Of a DNA stretch of 64,000 nucleotides, positions 33,248-44,767 are shown piece by piece; position 1 is the stretch's first letter, and the number at the start of each line of letters is the position of its first letter. Source of the DNA: Pseudoxanthomonas koreensis_A (GTDB lineage: Bacteria > Pseudomonadota > Gammaproteobacteria > Xanthomonadales > Xanthomonadaceae). Made by a program: the position numbers and the translations under genes. Under the pieces are notes generated by a model that was not told where the DNA came from, searched no databases, and was given only the letters and a program-made list of their open reading frames with translations. The stretch spans positions 1,860,001 through 1,924,000 of the forward strand of contig NZ_CP169056.1 of assembly GCF_041890415.1 (NCBI RefSeq), in the 5' to 3' direction.

Positions 33248-36094
33248 TCAGAACCACCGGCGCTCTTCGCCGGCGCCCTCGATGTTGGTGACGCAGCGCA
33301 CGCAAAGCCCGGCATGTGCCGTCACCGAACCGACGTCGGCACGGTGCTGCCAGCAGCGCACGCACTTGGCCGTGGTGGTCGGCTGGGCGCTGACGAAGAT
33401 GTCCTCGGTCTGTGCCGGCACCACCGAGACGTCGCCGCTGATGAACAGGAAGCGCAGTTCATCGGCCAGCGGCTGCAGGTGGGCGGCGGTGTCGGCACCG
33501 GCGGTCAGGGTGATCTCCGCCTCCAGCGCCGCGCCGATCTGGCCGTTGGCGCGCATCGGCTCCAGCACCTTGGCCACCTGCTCGCGCAGGGCCAGCAGGC
33601 GCTCGAAGTCGGCAGCGCCCAGTTCGGCGTTCTCCGGCAGCGGCGCCAGGCCCTCGTACCAGGTGGCGAACAGGACGTTGGCCTCGCGCTCGCCCTGCCC
33701 GGTCTGGCGCGGCAGATAGCCCCACAGTTCGTCGGCGGTGAAGCTGAGCACCGGCGCGATCCAGCGCACGAACGCCTCGACCACGTGGTACATCGCGCCC
33801 TGCGCCGAACGCCGCCCGCGCGAATCCTCGCGCATGGTGTAGAGGCGGTCCTTGGTGACATCCAGGTACAGCGAGCCCAGGTCCACGCTGCAGAAGTTGA
33901 GCAGCGCCTGGACGATGGCGGCGAAATCGTAGCGGTCGTAGGCGGCGATGATCTTCTGCTGCACCTCCCAGGCACGGTGCACGATCCAGCGGTCCAGCGC
34001 GACCATGTCCTCCAGCGGCAGCAGGTCGCGCGCCGGCTCGAATCCATGCAGGTTGGCCAGCAGGAAGCGCGCGGTATTGCGGATCCGGCGGTAGGCATCG
34101 GCATTGCGCTTGAGTATCTCCTGCGACAGCGACATCTCGTTGCTGTAGTCGGCCGAGGCGATCCACAGGCGCAGGATGTCGGCGCCCAGGGTCTTCATGA
34201 TGTCCTGCGGCTCGATGCCGTTGCCCAGCGACTTGGACATCTTGCGGCCGTGCTCGTCCACGGTGAAGCCGTGGGTCAGGCACTGCCGGTACGGGGCGGC
34301 CTTGTCGATCGCGATGCCGGTCAGCAGCGAGGACTGGAACCAGCCGCGGTGCTGGTCGCTGCCTTCCAGGTACAGGTCGGCCGGCTTGCCCAGGCCACGC
34401 GCGGGCAGCACGTTCTCGTGGGTGACGCCCGAATCGAACCAGACATCGAGGATGTCGGTGATCCTGTCGTAATCGGCGGCCTCGTCGCCCAGCAGCTCGG
34501 CCGGGTCCAGCGAGTACCACACGTCCACCCCGCCCTGCTCCACGCGGTCGGCCACCTGGCGCATCAGTTCGCTGCTGCGCGGGTGCGGCTCGCCGGTCTG
34601 GCGGTGCACGAACAGCGCGATCGGCACGCCCCAGGTGCGCTGGCGCGAAATGGTCCAGTCCGGGCGTCCCTCCACCATGGTGGCGATGCGCGCCTTGCCC
34701 CACTCCGGGTACCACTTCACCGTGCCGATGGCCGCCAGTGCGTCGGCGCGCAGGTTGGCCTGGTCCATCGAGATGAACCACTGCGGCGTGGCCCGGAACG
34801 CGATCGGGGTCTTGTGCCGCCAGCAGTGCGGATAGGCGTGCTCCAGCCTGGTCGATGCGAGCAGCGCGCCGCTGGCGCTGAGCACCTCGACGATGGCGTC
34901 GTTGGCCTTCCAGATGTGCTGGCCGGCCAGTTCGGTCCCGTGTGCGGCCGGGGTGGACGCCAGGTAGACGCCGCGCCCATCGACCGGGTTGAGCTCGGCC
35001 GCGTCGTAGCGGTCGATCAGGCCGTAGGCCTTGCCGACCACGTAGTCGTCCTGGCCGTGGCCGGGCGCGGTGTGGACGGCGCCGGTGCCGTCCTCGGCAG
35101 AGACGTGACCTCCCAGCAGCACCGGGATGTCGCGTGCGTCATAGAACGGATGCGCAAACCCCAGGTGCTCCAGCGCGGCGCCCTTGGCCTTGCCATGCAG
35201 GCTCACGCCGGCCACGCCGTAGCGCTGCAGCGCGCCTTCGGCCAGGGCCTCGGCCAGCACCAGCCAGCGGCGGCGGCCATCGCGGGGGGGACCCTCCACC
35301 AGCGCGTAGTCCAGGTCCGGACCCAGCGAGATCGCCAGCGAGGCCGGCAGCGTCCACGGCGTGGTGGTCCAGATCGGGATCGCGACCTCGACATCGGCCG
35401 GCACCTGCACGCCGAACGCCTTGCCCACCGCCTGCGCATCGCGCGCGGCGTAGGCCACGTCCACCGCCGGGCTGGTCTTGTCCTGGTATTCGATCTCGGC
35501 CTCGGCCAGGGCCGAGCCGCAGTCGAAGCACCAGTGCACCGGCTTCACCCCGCGGGTGAGGTGGCCGTTGTCGACGATCCGGGCCAGCGCGCGGATCTCG
35601 CCGGCCTCGTAGCTGAAATCGAGCGTGCGATACGGGTTGTCCCAGTCGCCGATCACGCCCAGGCGCTTGAAATCCTTGCGCTGGATCTCGATCTGGGCCT
35701 GGGCGTATTCGCGGCACTTCTGCCGGAACTCGGTGGCGTCCAGCTTGACCCCGACCTTGCCGTACTTTTTCTCGATCGCGATCTCGATCGGCAGGCCGTG
35801 GCAGTCCCAGCCCGGGATGTACGGCGCATCGAAGCCGGCCAGATAGCGCGACTTGACGATGATGTCCTTGAGGATCTTGTTGACCGCATGGCCAAGGTGG
35901 ATTGCGCCGTTGGCATAGGGCGGGCCGTCGTGCAGCACGAACAGCGGCCGCCCCTTGGCGTTGGCGCGCAATTGCGCATACAGGCCGTCGGCCTCCCAGC
36001 GCGCCAGGGTGTCGGGCTCGCGCTTGGGCAGGTCGCCGCGCATCGGGAAATCCGTGGCCGGCAGATGGAGGGTGGCTTTGTAGTCTTGGGTCAC
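33248..36094 (-). CDS. ileS: Isoleucyl-tRNA synthetase
   Basis: A 948-residue class I synthetase of the bacterial IleRS1 type. The HIGH motif appears as PPYANGAIHLGH, the editing domain carries TTTPWTLPASLAIS, KMSKS is intact in HGRKMSKSLGNGIEPQ, and the C-terminal zinc site is KCVRCWQHRADVG followed by CVRCVTNIEG. It charges tRNA-Ile and edits Val. GTG start at 36094, five nt after the ribF stop, so it is translated within the same transcript. Confidence 0.98.
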   Translation of the reverse strand: MTQDYKATLHLPATDFPMRGDLPKREPDTLARWEADGLYAQLRANAKGRPLFVLHDGPPYANGAIHLGHAVNKILKDIIVKSRYLAGFDAPYIPGWDCHGLPIEIAIEKKYGKVGVKLDATEFRQKCREYAQAQIEIQRKDFKRLGVIGDWDNPYRTLDFSYEAGEIRALARIVDNGHLTRGVKPVHWCFDCGSALAEAEIEYQDKTSPAVDVAYAARDAQAVGKAFGVQVPADVEVAIPIWTTTPWTLPASLAISLGPDLDYALVEGPPRDGRRRWLVLAEALAEGALQRYGVAGVSLHGKAKGAALEHLGFAHPFYDARDIPVLLGGHVSAEDGTGAVHTAPGHGQDDYVVGKAYGLIDRYDAAELNPVDGRGVYLASTPAAHGTELAGQHIWKANDAIVEVLSASGALLASTRLEHAYPHCWRHKTPIAFRATPQWFISMDQANLRADALAAIGTVKWYPEWGKARIATMVEGRPDWTISRQRTWGVPIALFVHRQTGEPHPRSSELMRQVADRVEQGGVDVWYSLDPAELLGDEAADYDRITDILDVWFDSGVTHENVLPARGLGKPADLYLEGSDQHRGWFQSSLLTGIAIDKAAPYRQCLTHGFTVDEHGRKMSKSLGNGIEPQDIMKTLGADILRLWIASADYSNEMSLSQEILKRNADAYRRIRNTARFLLANLHGFEPARDLLPLEDMVALDRWIVHRAWEVQQKIIAAYDRYDFAAIVQALLNFCSVDLGSLYLDVTKDRLYTMREDSRGRRSAQGAMYHVVEAFVRWIAPVLSFTADELWGYLPRQTGQGEREANVLFATWYEGLAPLPENAELGAADFERLLALREQVAKVLEPMRANGQIGAALEAEITLTAGADTAAHLQPLADELRFLFISGDVSVVPAQTEDIFVSAQPTTTAKCVRCWQHRADVGSVTAHAGLCVRCVTNIEGAGEERRWF

Positions 36095-36099
36095 GGTGT

Positions 36100-37140
36100 C
36101 TACCGTCGCACTGCGGCTTTCAGGGAATCCGCGCCGGTCGGCGCGGGCGATTGCGGGGAATGGTCATGCTCGGTGCCGGCCCTCCCCGGGGCGGCCGCGC
36201 GCGCGGCCTCGGCGTGCGCGGACAGGATCGCACGCGCCTGCGCCGCATCACGGTGCATCTGCGCGGTCATTTCCGGCAGCCCCGGAAATTTTTCCTCATC
36301 GCGCAGCCGGGCCACGAACTCCACTTCCAGGTGGCGCCCGTACAGGTCGCCGGAGAAGTCGAACAGGTGTGCCTCGAGCAGAGGCTCCATGCCATCGACC
36401 GTGGGCCGGGTGCCGAAGCTGGACACCGCCGGCCAGGGCCGCGGCCCGGCGCCATGCACCAGGGTGGCGTAGATGCCCGACAGCGCCGGGGTCCGCGGGA
36501 AGCGCAGGTTGGCGGTAGGGAAGCCGAGGGTGCGGCCAAGCTGCCGGCCCCGCACCACGCGCCCGCAGATGGCATAGGGGCGGCCCAGCAGCGCAGCGGC
36601 ACGGCCGAAGTCGCCGGCAACCAGTGCCTCGCGGATGCGGGTGCTGGAAACGCGCTCACCCTGGACCTGGACCGGCGTGATCGCATCGGCGACGAAGCCC
36701 AGCTCGCGGCCCATCGCCTGCAGCAGGGCCAGGTCGCCACCACGGCGATGGCCGAAGCCGAACCCCGGGCCGATCCACACTTCGCGCGCGGCCAGGCGCC
36801 CGACCAGCACCTGGCGCACGAAGGTTTCCGCGGGCATCGCCGCCAACGCGGCGTTGAAGCGCAGCAGGCCCAGATGGTCGATGCCCAGGCCGAACAGGCC
36901 GCCGACCCGGTCGCGCGGCAGGGTCAGGCGTGGCGGTGGATTGTCGCGGGCGAAGAACTCGCGCGGCAGCGGCTCGAAGCTCAACGCGACGGCGGGCAGG
37001 CCCAGCGATCGCGCACGCGCCACCGCATGCCGCACCAGCGCCCGGTGGCCCAGGTGGAGGCCGTCGAAGGCGCCGATGCAGACCACGCTGCCGCCCGCAC
37101 ACACCGGACCGCCGTCGACGTCGCGAAATAGCCTGTTCAT
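36100..37140 (-). CDS. ribF: Bifunctional riboflavin kinase / FAD synthetase RibF
   Basis: A 346-residue bifunctional enzyme converting riboflavin to FMN and then FAD. The N-terminal nucleotidyltransferase has the HxGH motif in CIGAFDGLHLGHRALV and the SSTRIREALVAGDF motif. The C-terminal flavokinase has RTLGFPTANL and the GIYATLVHG segment. The extreme C-terminus (about residues 311-346) is low-complexity. It lies 58 nt after murJ and five nt before ileS. Confidence 0.96.
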   Translation of the reverse strand: MNRLFRDVDGGPVCAGGSVVCIGAFDGLHLGHRALVRHAVARARSLGLPAVALSFEPLPREFFARDNPPPRLTLPRDRVGGLFGLGIDHLGLLRFNAALAAMPAETFVRQVLVGRLAAREVWIGPGFGFGHRRGGDLALLQAMGRELGFVADAITPVQVQGERVSSTRIREALVAGDFGRAAALLGRPYAICGRVVRGRQLGRTLGFPTANLRFPRTPALSGIYATLVHGAGPRPWPAVSSFGTRPTVDGMEPLLEAHLFDFSGDLYGRHLEVEFVARLRDEEKFPGLPEMTAQMHRDAAQARAILSAHAEAARAAAPGRAGTEHDHSPQSPAPTGADSLKAAVRR

Positions 37141-37198
37141 AGGAGCACGGCAGTATAGCGGGTGCGCCCGGCCCGGGGCCGCCCGCTGCGCCGCCGCG

Positions 37199-38803
37199 TC
37201 AATGCCGCAGGTGCCGCGGGCGCAGCCCCAGCACCAGCAGCGCCGCGCCGTAGGCACATGCGCCGGCTGCGATGGCGGCCAGCAGCCAGCCCACCCGCGC
37301 CGGGGCCCCGGCAATGGCCGTCCAGTCGCCGATCCAGCCGCGCGCCGCAAGCACCACGGCGGTCATCACCAGGCAGGCCACGCCCAGGCGCAGGGCGAAC
37401 CGTCCCCAGCCATCCTGCGGGCGGTACACCCCGGAGCGGCGCAGCGCGCGCCACAGCAGCCACGCATTGACCATGCCGGCCAGGGCCGTGGCCAGGGCGA
37501 TGCCACCATGGCTGCCCTGCACGCCCGATCGCCACAGCGGCGTGACGATGGCCACGGTCAGCACGACATTGGCGGCCACCGTCCAGATTGCCGCACGCAT
37601 CGGCGTGCGGGTGTCCTGGCGGGCGTAGAACGCCGGCGCCAGCACCTTGCTGAGCATGAAGGCCGGCACGCCCAGGCTCATCGCACCCAGGCTGACCGCG
37701 GCCATGCGCGTGTCGAAGGCGGTGAAGCGGCCGTAGTTGTAGACCGTTGCGGTGATCGGCTCGGCCAGCAGCAGCAGGCCCAGGCCGGCCGGGACGCCGG
37801 CCAGCAGCGCCATCCGCAGGCCCCAGTCCAGCGAGGTGTTGTAGCCGGCCGCATCCTCGGCCGCGTGGCGGCGCGACAGGTGCGGCAGGATCACCGTGCC
37901 CAGCGCGACCCCGAACAGGCCCAGCGGGAACTCGATCAGCCGGTCGGAGTAATACAGCCAGTCGATGCTGCCCGCGGCCAGCACCGAGGCGAACGCGGTG
38001 CCGACCAGCAGGTTCAACTGCGCCACCGAGGAGGAAAACAGCGTGGGCAGCATCAGGCGGCCGACCTTGCGCACCTGCGCATGGCCGAAGCCCGGGCGCA
38101 GCCTGGGCCGCAGGCCGAGCCGGCCCAGCGCCGGCCACAGCAGCATCAACTGCAGGAAGCCCGCGGCCAGCACGCCCCAGGCCAGGCCCTTGGGCGGCAC
38201 ATCGAAGCGCGGCGCCAGCCACAGCATCGCCGCGATCATGGTCAGGTTGTGCAGCACCGGGGTGAACGCCGGCAGCCCGAAGTGCCCGTCGCTGTTGAGG
38301 ATGGATGCGGCCAGCGCCATCATCGAGATGAACAGCAGGTACGGGAAGGTGATGCGCAGCATCTGCGCGGTCAGCGCCAGCAGTTCCGGCTGCTCGGCCC
38401 AGCCCGGCGCGAACAGGCGTGCGATCAACGGCGCGGCCAGGATGCCCAGCGCGCAAGTCACCATCACCACCGCGCACAGCGCCCCGGCCATGTGGTCGAT
38501 GAAGGACTTGAGCGCCGCGCGGTCGCCACGCTCGCGGATCTCGTTGAGCACAGGCACGAAGGCCATCGCCATCGAGCCCTCGGCAAATACCCGGCGCAGG
38601 AAATTCGGCACCCGATAGGCGACGATGAACGCGCTCATCGCCCCGCCGGTGCCGAACAGGGTGGCCTGCAGCATGTCCCGGGCAAAACCGGCCACCCGCG
38701 ACAGCAGGGTCATGGCGCTGAACACCGCGGTGGAACGCAGCAGCCCGGGCCGGCGCTGCCGCCGCGTCGCCGGCGCGGCGCCCTCTTCTTCGGGCGCGCT
38801 CAC
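37199..38803 (-). CDS. murJ: Lipid II flippase MurJ
   Basis: A 534-residue MOP-family membrane protein with about 14 helices that flips the cell-wall precursor lipid II to the periplasm. It includes STAVFSAMTLLSRVAGFARD, YRVPNFLRRVFAEGSMAMAFVPVL and FPLGLFGVALGTVILPHLSR. The start is taken as the GTG at 38803, which has GGAG six bases upstream. A TTG twelve codons earlier is less likely because it would overlap the rpsT promoter elements. It is the first gene of the ribF-ileS-lspA-ispH cluster. Confidence 0.95.
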   Translation of the reverse strand: MSAPEEEGAAPATRRQRRPGLLRSTAVFSAMTLLSRVAGFARDMLQATLFGTGGAMSAFIVAYRVPNFLRRVFAEGSMAMAFVPVLNEIRERGDRAALKSFIDHMAGALCAVVMVTCALGILAAPLIARLFAPGWAEQPELLALTAQMLRITFPYLLFISMMALAASILNSDGHFGLPAFTPVLHNLTMIAAMLWLAPRFDVPPKGLAWGVLAAGFLQLMLLWPALGRLGLRPRLRPGFGHAQVRKVGRLMLPTLFSSSVAQLNLLVGTAFASVLAAGSIDWLYYSDRLIEFPLGLFGVALGTVILPHLSRRHAAEDAAGYNTSLDWGLRMALLAGVPAGLGLLLLAEPITATVYNYGRFTAFDTRMAAVSLGAMSLGVPAFMLSKVLAPAFYARQDTRTPMRAAIWTVAANVVLTVAIVTPLWRSGVQGSHGGIALATALAGMVNAWLLWRALRRSGVYRPQDGWGRFALRLGVACLVMTAVVLAARGWIGDWTAIAGAPARVGWLLAAIAAGACAYGAALLVLGLRPRHLRH

Positions 38804-38830
38804 GCCGGGCTCCGCGGAGCGCCGGGCCGG

Positions 38831-38859
38831 TTGACGCAAGTCCCTGAATCCACCATAAT
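38831..38859 (+). promoter_or_regulatory. Sigma-70-type promoter of rpsT
   Basis: TTGACG (38831-38836), a 17-bp spacer and CATAAT (38854-38859), followed by an AT-rich leader of about 70 nt to the rpsT start. One of the best promoter matches in the window. Confidence 0.75.
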
Positions 38860-38937
38860 TTCCTTCTTCACTTTCCCGTGCACCGGCAATTGCCGGGCAT
38901 TGCCGTTCAATTCATCACCCGTTTCCAGGATTCCACT

Positions 38938-39207
38938 GTGGCCAACATCAAGTCCGCCAAGAAGCGCGCCAAGCAGACCGTGGTGCGCAACCAGCGCAAC
39001 ACCAGCCAGCGCTCGATGCTCCGCACCGCCGTGAAGAAGGTTATCAAAGCCCTCGACGCCAACGACGCGGCAACCGCGCAGGAAGCCTTCAAGTCGGCCC
39101 AGCCGCTGCTGGACCGCATGAGCGCCCGCGGCCTGATCCACAGGAACAAGGCCGCCCGCCACAAGAGCCGCCTGAACGCCCGCATCAAGGCGCTGGCCGC
39201 CGCCTGA
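38938..39207 (+). CDS. rpsT: 30S ribosomal protein S20
   Basis: An 89-residue basic protein. It has the S20 pattern ANIKSAKKRAKQTVVRNQRN at the N-terminus, VKKVIKALDAND and AQPLLDRMSARGLIHRNKAARHKSRL. S20 binds 16S rRNA at the base of the 30S body. GTG start with AGGA eight bases upstream; the frame is open 20 codons further, but those do not match S20. It has its own promoter and terminator, so it is monocistronic. Confidence 0.97.
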   Translation: MANIKSAKKRAKQTVVRNQRNTSQRSMLRTAVKKVIKALDANDAATAQEAFKSAQPLLDRMSARGLIHRNKAARHKSRLNARIKALAAA

Positions 39208-39250
39208 TCCCGCGACGCGGCCCCGCGGCCGCCCGCGCATCGGCATGAAA

Positions 39251-39282
39251 ACAAAAGGCCCGGATTGCTCCGGGCCTTTTGT
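39251..39282. terminator. Bidirectional terminator between rpsT and obgE
   Basis: A 13-bp inverted repeat (ACAAAAGGCCCGG / CCGGGCCTTTTGT) with a 6-nt loop, between the convergent rpsT and obgE stops. The A/T runs lie at the stem base, so it can work on both strands. Confidence 0.85.
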
Positions 39283-39288
39283 CGTGTC

Positions 39289-39316
39289 CGGCCCGGGCCG
39301 GCCCGGGCCGGCCCGA
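39289..39316. repeat. Tandem GC decamer repeat at the obgE 3' end
   Basis: The decamer GCCCGGGCCG is repeated about 2.6 times and is largely self-complementary. It directly abuts the obgE stop codon and lies just after the bidirectional terminator. Confidence 0.5.
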
Positions 39317-39321
39317 CCTGA

Positions 39322-40398
39322 TCAATCGGTTTGTCCGGCGGCCTGCTCATCGGCCTGCGCCGCGCGCAGCCGGTCCAGGAATGCCTGGATCTCGAGCATG
39401 ATCGGCCAGGTTCCTTCGCGGCCCAGCGCCGAAACCAGGTACCAGGGCTGGGTCCAGCCCAGTTCGGCCACGACTTCAGCGGCGCGCTGGGCCGCCTCGT
39501 CCTCGAACATGAGGTCGGCCTTGTTCAGCACCAGCCAGCGCGGCTTGGCCAGCAACTCAGGGTCATGCTTGCCCAGCTCGTGCTCGATGGCGCGCACCTG
39601 GGCCACGGGAGAGACATCCTCGGCACCGCCGGCACCGCCTTCCAGCGGCATCGGCGCGATGTCCACCAGGTGCAGCAGCAGCCGGGTGCGCTGCAGGTGG
39701 CGCAGGAACTGGGCACCGAGCCCGGCGCCATCGGCCGCGCCCTCGATCAGGCCGGGGATGTCCGCGATCACGAAGCTGCGGTGCGGCTCGATGCTGACCA
39801 CGCCCAGATTGGGATACAGCGTGGTGAACGGGTAGTCCGCCACCTTGGGCGTGGCCGCGGACACCGCACGCACGAACGTACTCTTGCCCGCGTTGGGAAA
39901 GCCCAGCAGGCCCACGTCGGCCAGCAGCTTCAGCTCCATCTTCAGCCTGCGCTGTTCACCCGGCTCGCCGGGCAGGGCCTGGCGCGGCGCGCGGTTGATC
40001 GAACTCTTGAAGTGCATGTTGCCCAGCCCGCCCTTGCCGCCGCGGGCCACCAGCAGGCGGTCGCCATGCCGGGTGAGGTCGCCGATCACCTCGTCGGTAT
40101 CGACGTTGGTGACCACGGTGCCGACCGGCACGTTGATCACCTTGTCCTCGCCGCCCTTGCCGTACATCTGCCGGCCCATGCCGTTCTGCCCGCGCTGGGC
40201 GCGGAAACTGCGCTCGTGGCGGAAGTCCACCAGGGTGTTGAGGTTCTCGTCGGCAACCAGCCAGACGCTGCCACCGTTGCCGCCATCGCCGCCGTCCGGC
40301 CCGCCCATGGGGATGAACTTCTCGCGCCGGAAGCCGACGCAGCCATTGCCGCCATTGCCGGCAATGACTTCGATTTCTGCTTCGTCGACGAGTTTCAT
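39322..40398 (-). CDS. obgE: GTPase ObgE/CgtA
   Basis: A 358-residue Obg GTPase acting in 50S assembly and stress control. The glycine-rich Obg fold (residues 1-158) includes GNGGNGCVGFRREKFIPMGGP. The G domain has G1 GFPNAGKST, G3 DIPGLIEGA, G4 NKADL and G5 VSALGREG. The short acidic C-terminal tail ends EQAAGQTD. It follows rplU-rpmA, as in most bacteria, but is separated from rpmA by a terminator hairpin. Confidence 0.97.
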   Translation of the reverse strand: MKLVDEAEIEVIAGNGGNGCVGFRREKFIPMGGPDGGDGGNGGSVWLVADENLNTLVDFRHERSFRAQRGQNGMGRQMYGKGGEDKVINVPVGTVVTNVDTDEVIGDLTRHGDRLLVARGGKGGLGNMHFKSSINRAPRQALPGEPGEQRRLKMELKLLADVGLLGFPNAGKSTFVRAVSAATPKVADYPFTTLYPNLGVVSIEPHRSFVIADIPGLIEGAADGAGLGAQFLRHLQRTRLLLHLVDIAPMPLEGGAGGAEDVSPVAQVRAIEHELGKHDPELLAKPRWLVLNKADLMFEDEAAQRAAEVVAELGWTQPWYLVSALGREGTWPIMLEIQAFLDRLRAAQADEQAAGQTD

Positions 40399-40486
40399 GG
40401 GGCGGGGACCGGAGGCGTTTGAATGGGATGTGGAATCGCGGGAAGGGTAACCGGAATCGCAACAGTGGTCCGGCGCCACGAAACGA

Positions 40487-40510
40487 AAGGCCCCGCCGGA
40501 GCGGGGCCTT
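40487..40510 (-). terminator. Terminator of the rplU-rpmA operon
   Basis: A 10-bp stem (AAGGCCCCGC / GCGGGGCCTT) with a CGGA loop, 54 nt after the rpmA stop. On the minus strand it is followed by T-rich sequence (CCTTTCGTTTCG). Some read-through into obgE is likely. Confidence 0.75.
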
Positions 40511-40563
40511 CGCTGCATCACTGCCGGCGTGACCGGGCCGCGCCAGGCGCGGCTGCGCGGCGA

Positions 40564-40824
40564 TCAGGCGTCGGCGACGACGCTGACGGTGCGGCGCTTG
40601 GTCGCGCCCTTGATGCCGAACTCGACCTTGCCGTCGACCAGCGCGAACAGGGTGTGGTCGCGGCCCAGGCCGACACCGGCGCCCGGATGGAACTGGGTGC
40701 CGCGCTGGCGCACGATGATGTTGCCGGCTTCGACGGCCTGGCCGCCGAACAGCTTCACGCCCAGGTACTTCGGGTTGGAGTCGCGGCCGTTGCGGGTCGA
40801 ACCACCAGCCTTTTTATGTGCCAT
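40564..40824 (-). CDS. rpmA: 50S ribosomal protein L27
   Basis: An 86-residue L27, whose N-terminal tail reaches the peptidyl-transferase centre. It shows MAHKKAGGSTRNGRDSNPKY, GNIIVRQRGTQFHPG and GRDHTLFALVDGKVEF. The N-terminus begins directly with AHKK, so no processing segment of the Firmicute type is present. An AAGGAG site precedes the start by 8 bases. It is co-transcribed with rplU, 12 nt downstream of it. Confidence 0.98.
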   Translation of the reverse strand: MAHKKAGGSTRNGRDSNPKYLGVKLFGGQAVEAGNIIVRQRGTQFHPGAGVGLGRDHTLFALVDGKVEFGIKGATKRRTVSVVADA

Positions 40825-40836
40825 GACTGCTTCTCC

Positions 40837-41157
40837 TTACTTGCTGTCGCCACCGGCAATGCCGGTGATCTCGATTTCGGTGTAATGCTGGCGATGCCCC
40901 TGCCGCTTCATGTGGTGCTTGCGGCGGCGGAACTTGATGATGCGGATCTTGTCGGCGCGGCCGTGGCCGACCACCTTGGCGGTGACGCTGGCGCCCTTGA
41001 GCGCGTCGCCGACCTTGATCCCGTCGCTGTCACCCAGCAGCAGGACGTTGTCGAACTTGATCTCGCTGCCGGCATCGGCCTCGAGCTTCTCGACGCGGAG
41101 CGATTCGCCCTGCGCCACGCGGTATTGCTTACCGCCGGTTACCAGAACTGCGTACAT
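40837..41157 (-). CDS. rplU: 50S ribosomal protein L21
   Basis: A 106-residue L21, which binds 23S rRNA together with L20. Conserved segments are MYAVLVTGGKQYRVAQGESLRVEKL and GRADKIRIIKFRRRKHHMKRQGHRQ. The frame is open far upstream, but the family begins at this ATG, which is preceded by GAGGA. A good sigma-70 promoter lies about 65 to 95 nt upstream. Confidence 0.98.
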   Translation of the reverse strand: MYAVLVTGGKQYRVAQGESLRVEKLEADAGSEIKFDNVLLLGDSDGIKVGDALKGASVTAKVVGHGRADKIRIIKFRRRKHHMKRQGHRQHYTEIEITGIAGGDSK

Positions 41158-41222
41158 GACCAGGCATTCCTCTGTTGTTATTGTGGTCGCCTGCCACGCC
41201 CTCGGGGGCGGACAGAAGCGGA

Positions 41223-41252
41223 ATTGTATGTCCCGGGACAAGTCCGGGTCAA
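41223..41252 (-). promoter_or_regulatory. Sigma-70-type promoter of rplU-rpmA
   Basis: On the minus strand, TTGACC (41247-41252), an 18-bp spacer and TACAAT (41223-41228). It leaves a leader of about 60 nt before rplU. Confidence 0.7.
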
Positions 41253-41374
41253 CCTGACCAGCGGCTGCGCCACCCCGGGCCGGGCCGGGCACCGGCCCTT
41301 GCGCCGTGGCGGTTTGCCCACAGATCGGGCAGTCCGCTAGGCTGGCCCATTGGCTTCCGCAGACCCCCCCACTG

Positions 41375-44310
<2,936 letters not shown>

Positions 44311-44314
<4 letters not shown>

Positions 44315-44736
44315 CCACGCCAGCGCCCACGCCCAGGCTGCTGGCGCGCGTGCCGATGACCGTGCGCTGGCGCGACATGGATGCCATGGGCCACGTCAAC
44401 AACGCCAAGTACATCTCCTACCTGGAAGAGGCGCGGGTGCGCTGGATGCTGGACGTACCGGGCGTGTCGGGCGTGTCGATGAATGACGCGGTCGCCCCGG
44501 TGGTCGCGGCCACCCATGTCAACTACCGCGCACCGATCGTGTGGCCGGACGACATCGTGGTGGAGCTGTTCGTCGAGCGGCTGGGCAGCAGCAGCGTGAC
44601 CATCGGCCATCGCATCACCAGCCTGAAGGACGAGAGCGTGCTCTATTCCGATGGCCACGTCGTGGTGGTGTGGATGGATACGCGCAGCGGGCGTAGCGCA
44701 CCACTGCCGGACGCCATCCGCGCAGCCTGCAGCTGA
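44311..44736 (+). CDS. Acyl-CoA thioesterase (hotdog, 4-hydroxybenzoyl-CoA type)
   Basis: A 141-residue hotdog-fold thioesterase. The N-terminal strand MTVRWRDMDAMGHVNNAKYISYLEEARVRWM carries the catalytic Asp/Asn region (DMDAMGHVNN) of the YbgC/4HBT group. The central helix and the ATHVNYRAPIVWPDDIVVEL strand complete the fold. It would hydrolyse short or medium acyl-CoA thioesters in the cytosol; the natural substrate is not apparent. It overlaps uvrA by 4 bases and is probably co-translated with it. Confidence 0.88.
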
Positions 44737-44767
44737 GCGGGACGAAAGCGGCCTGCGCCGCGGCGGT

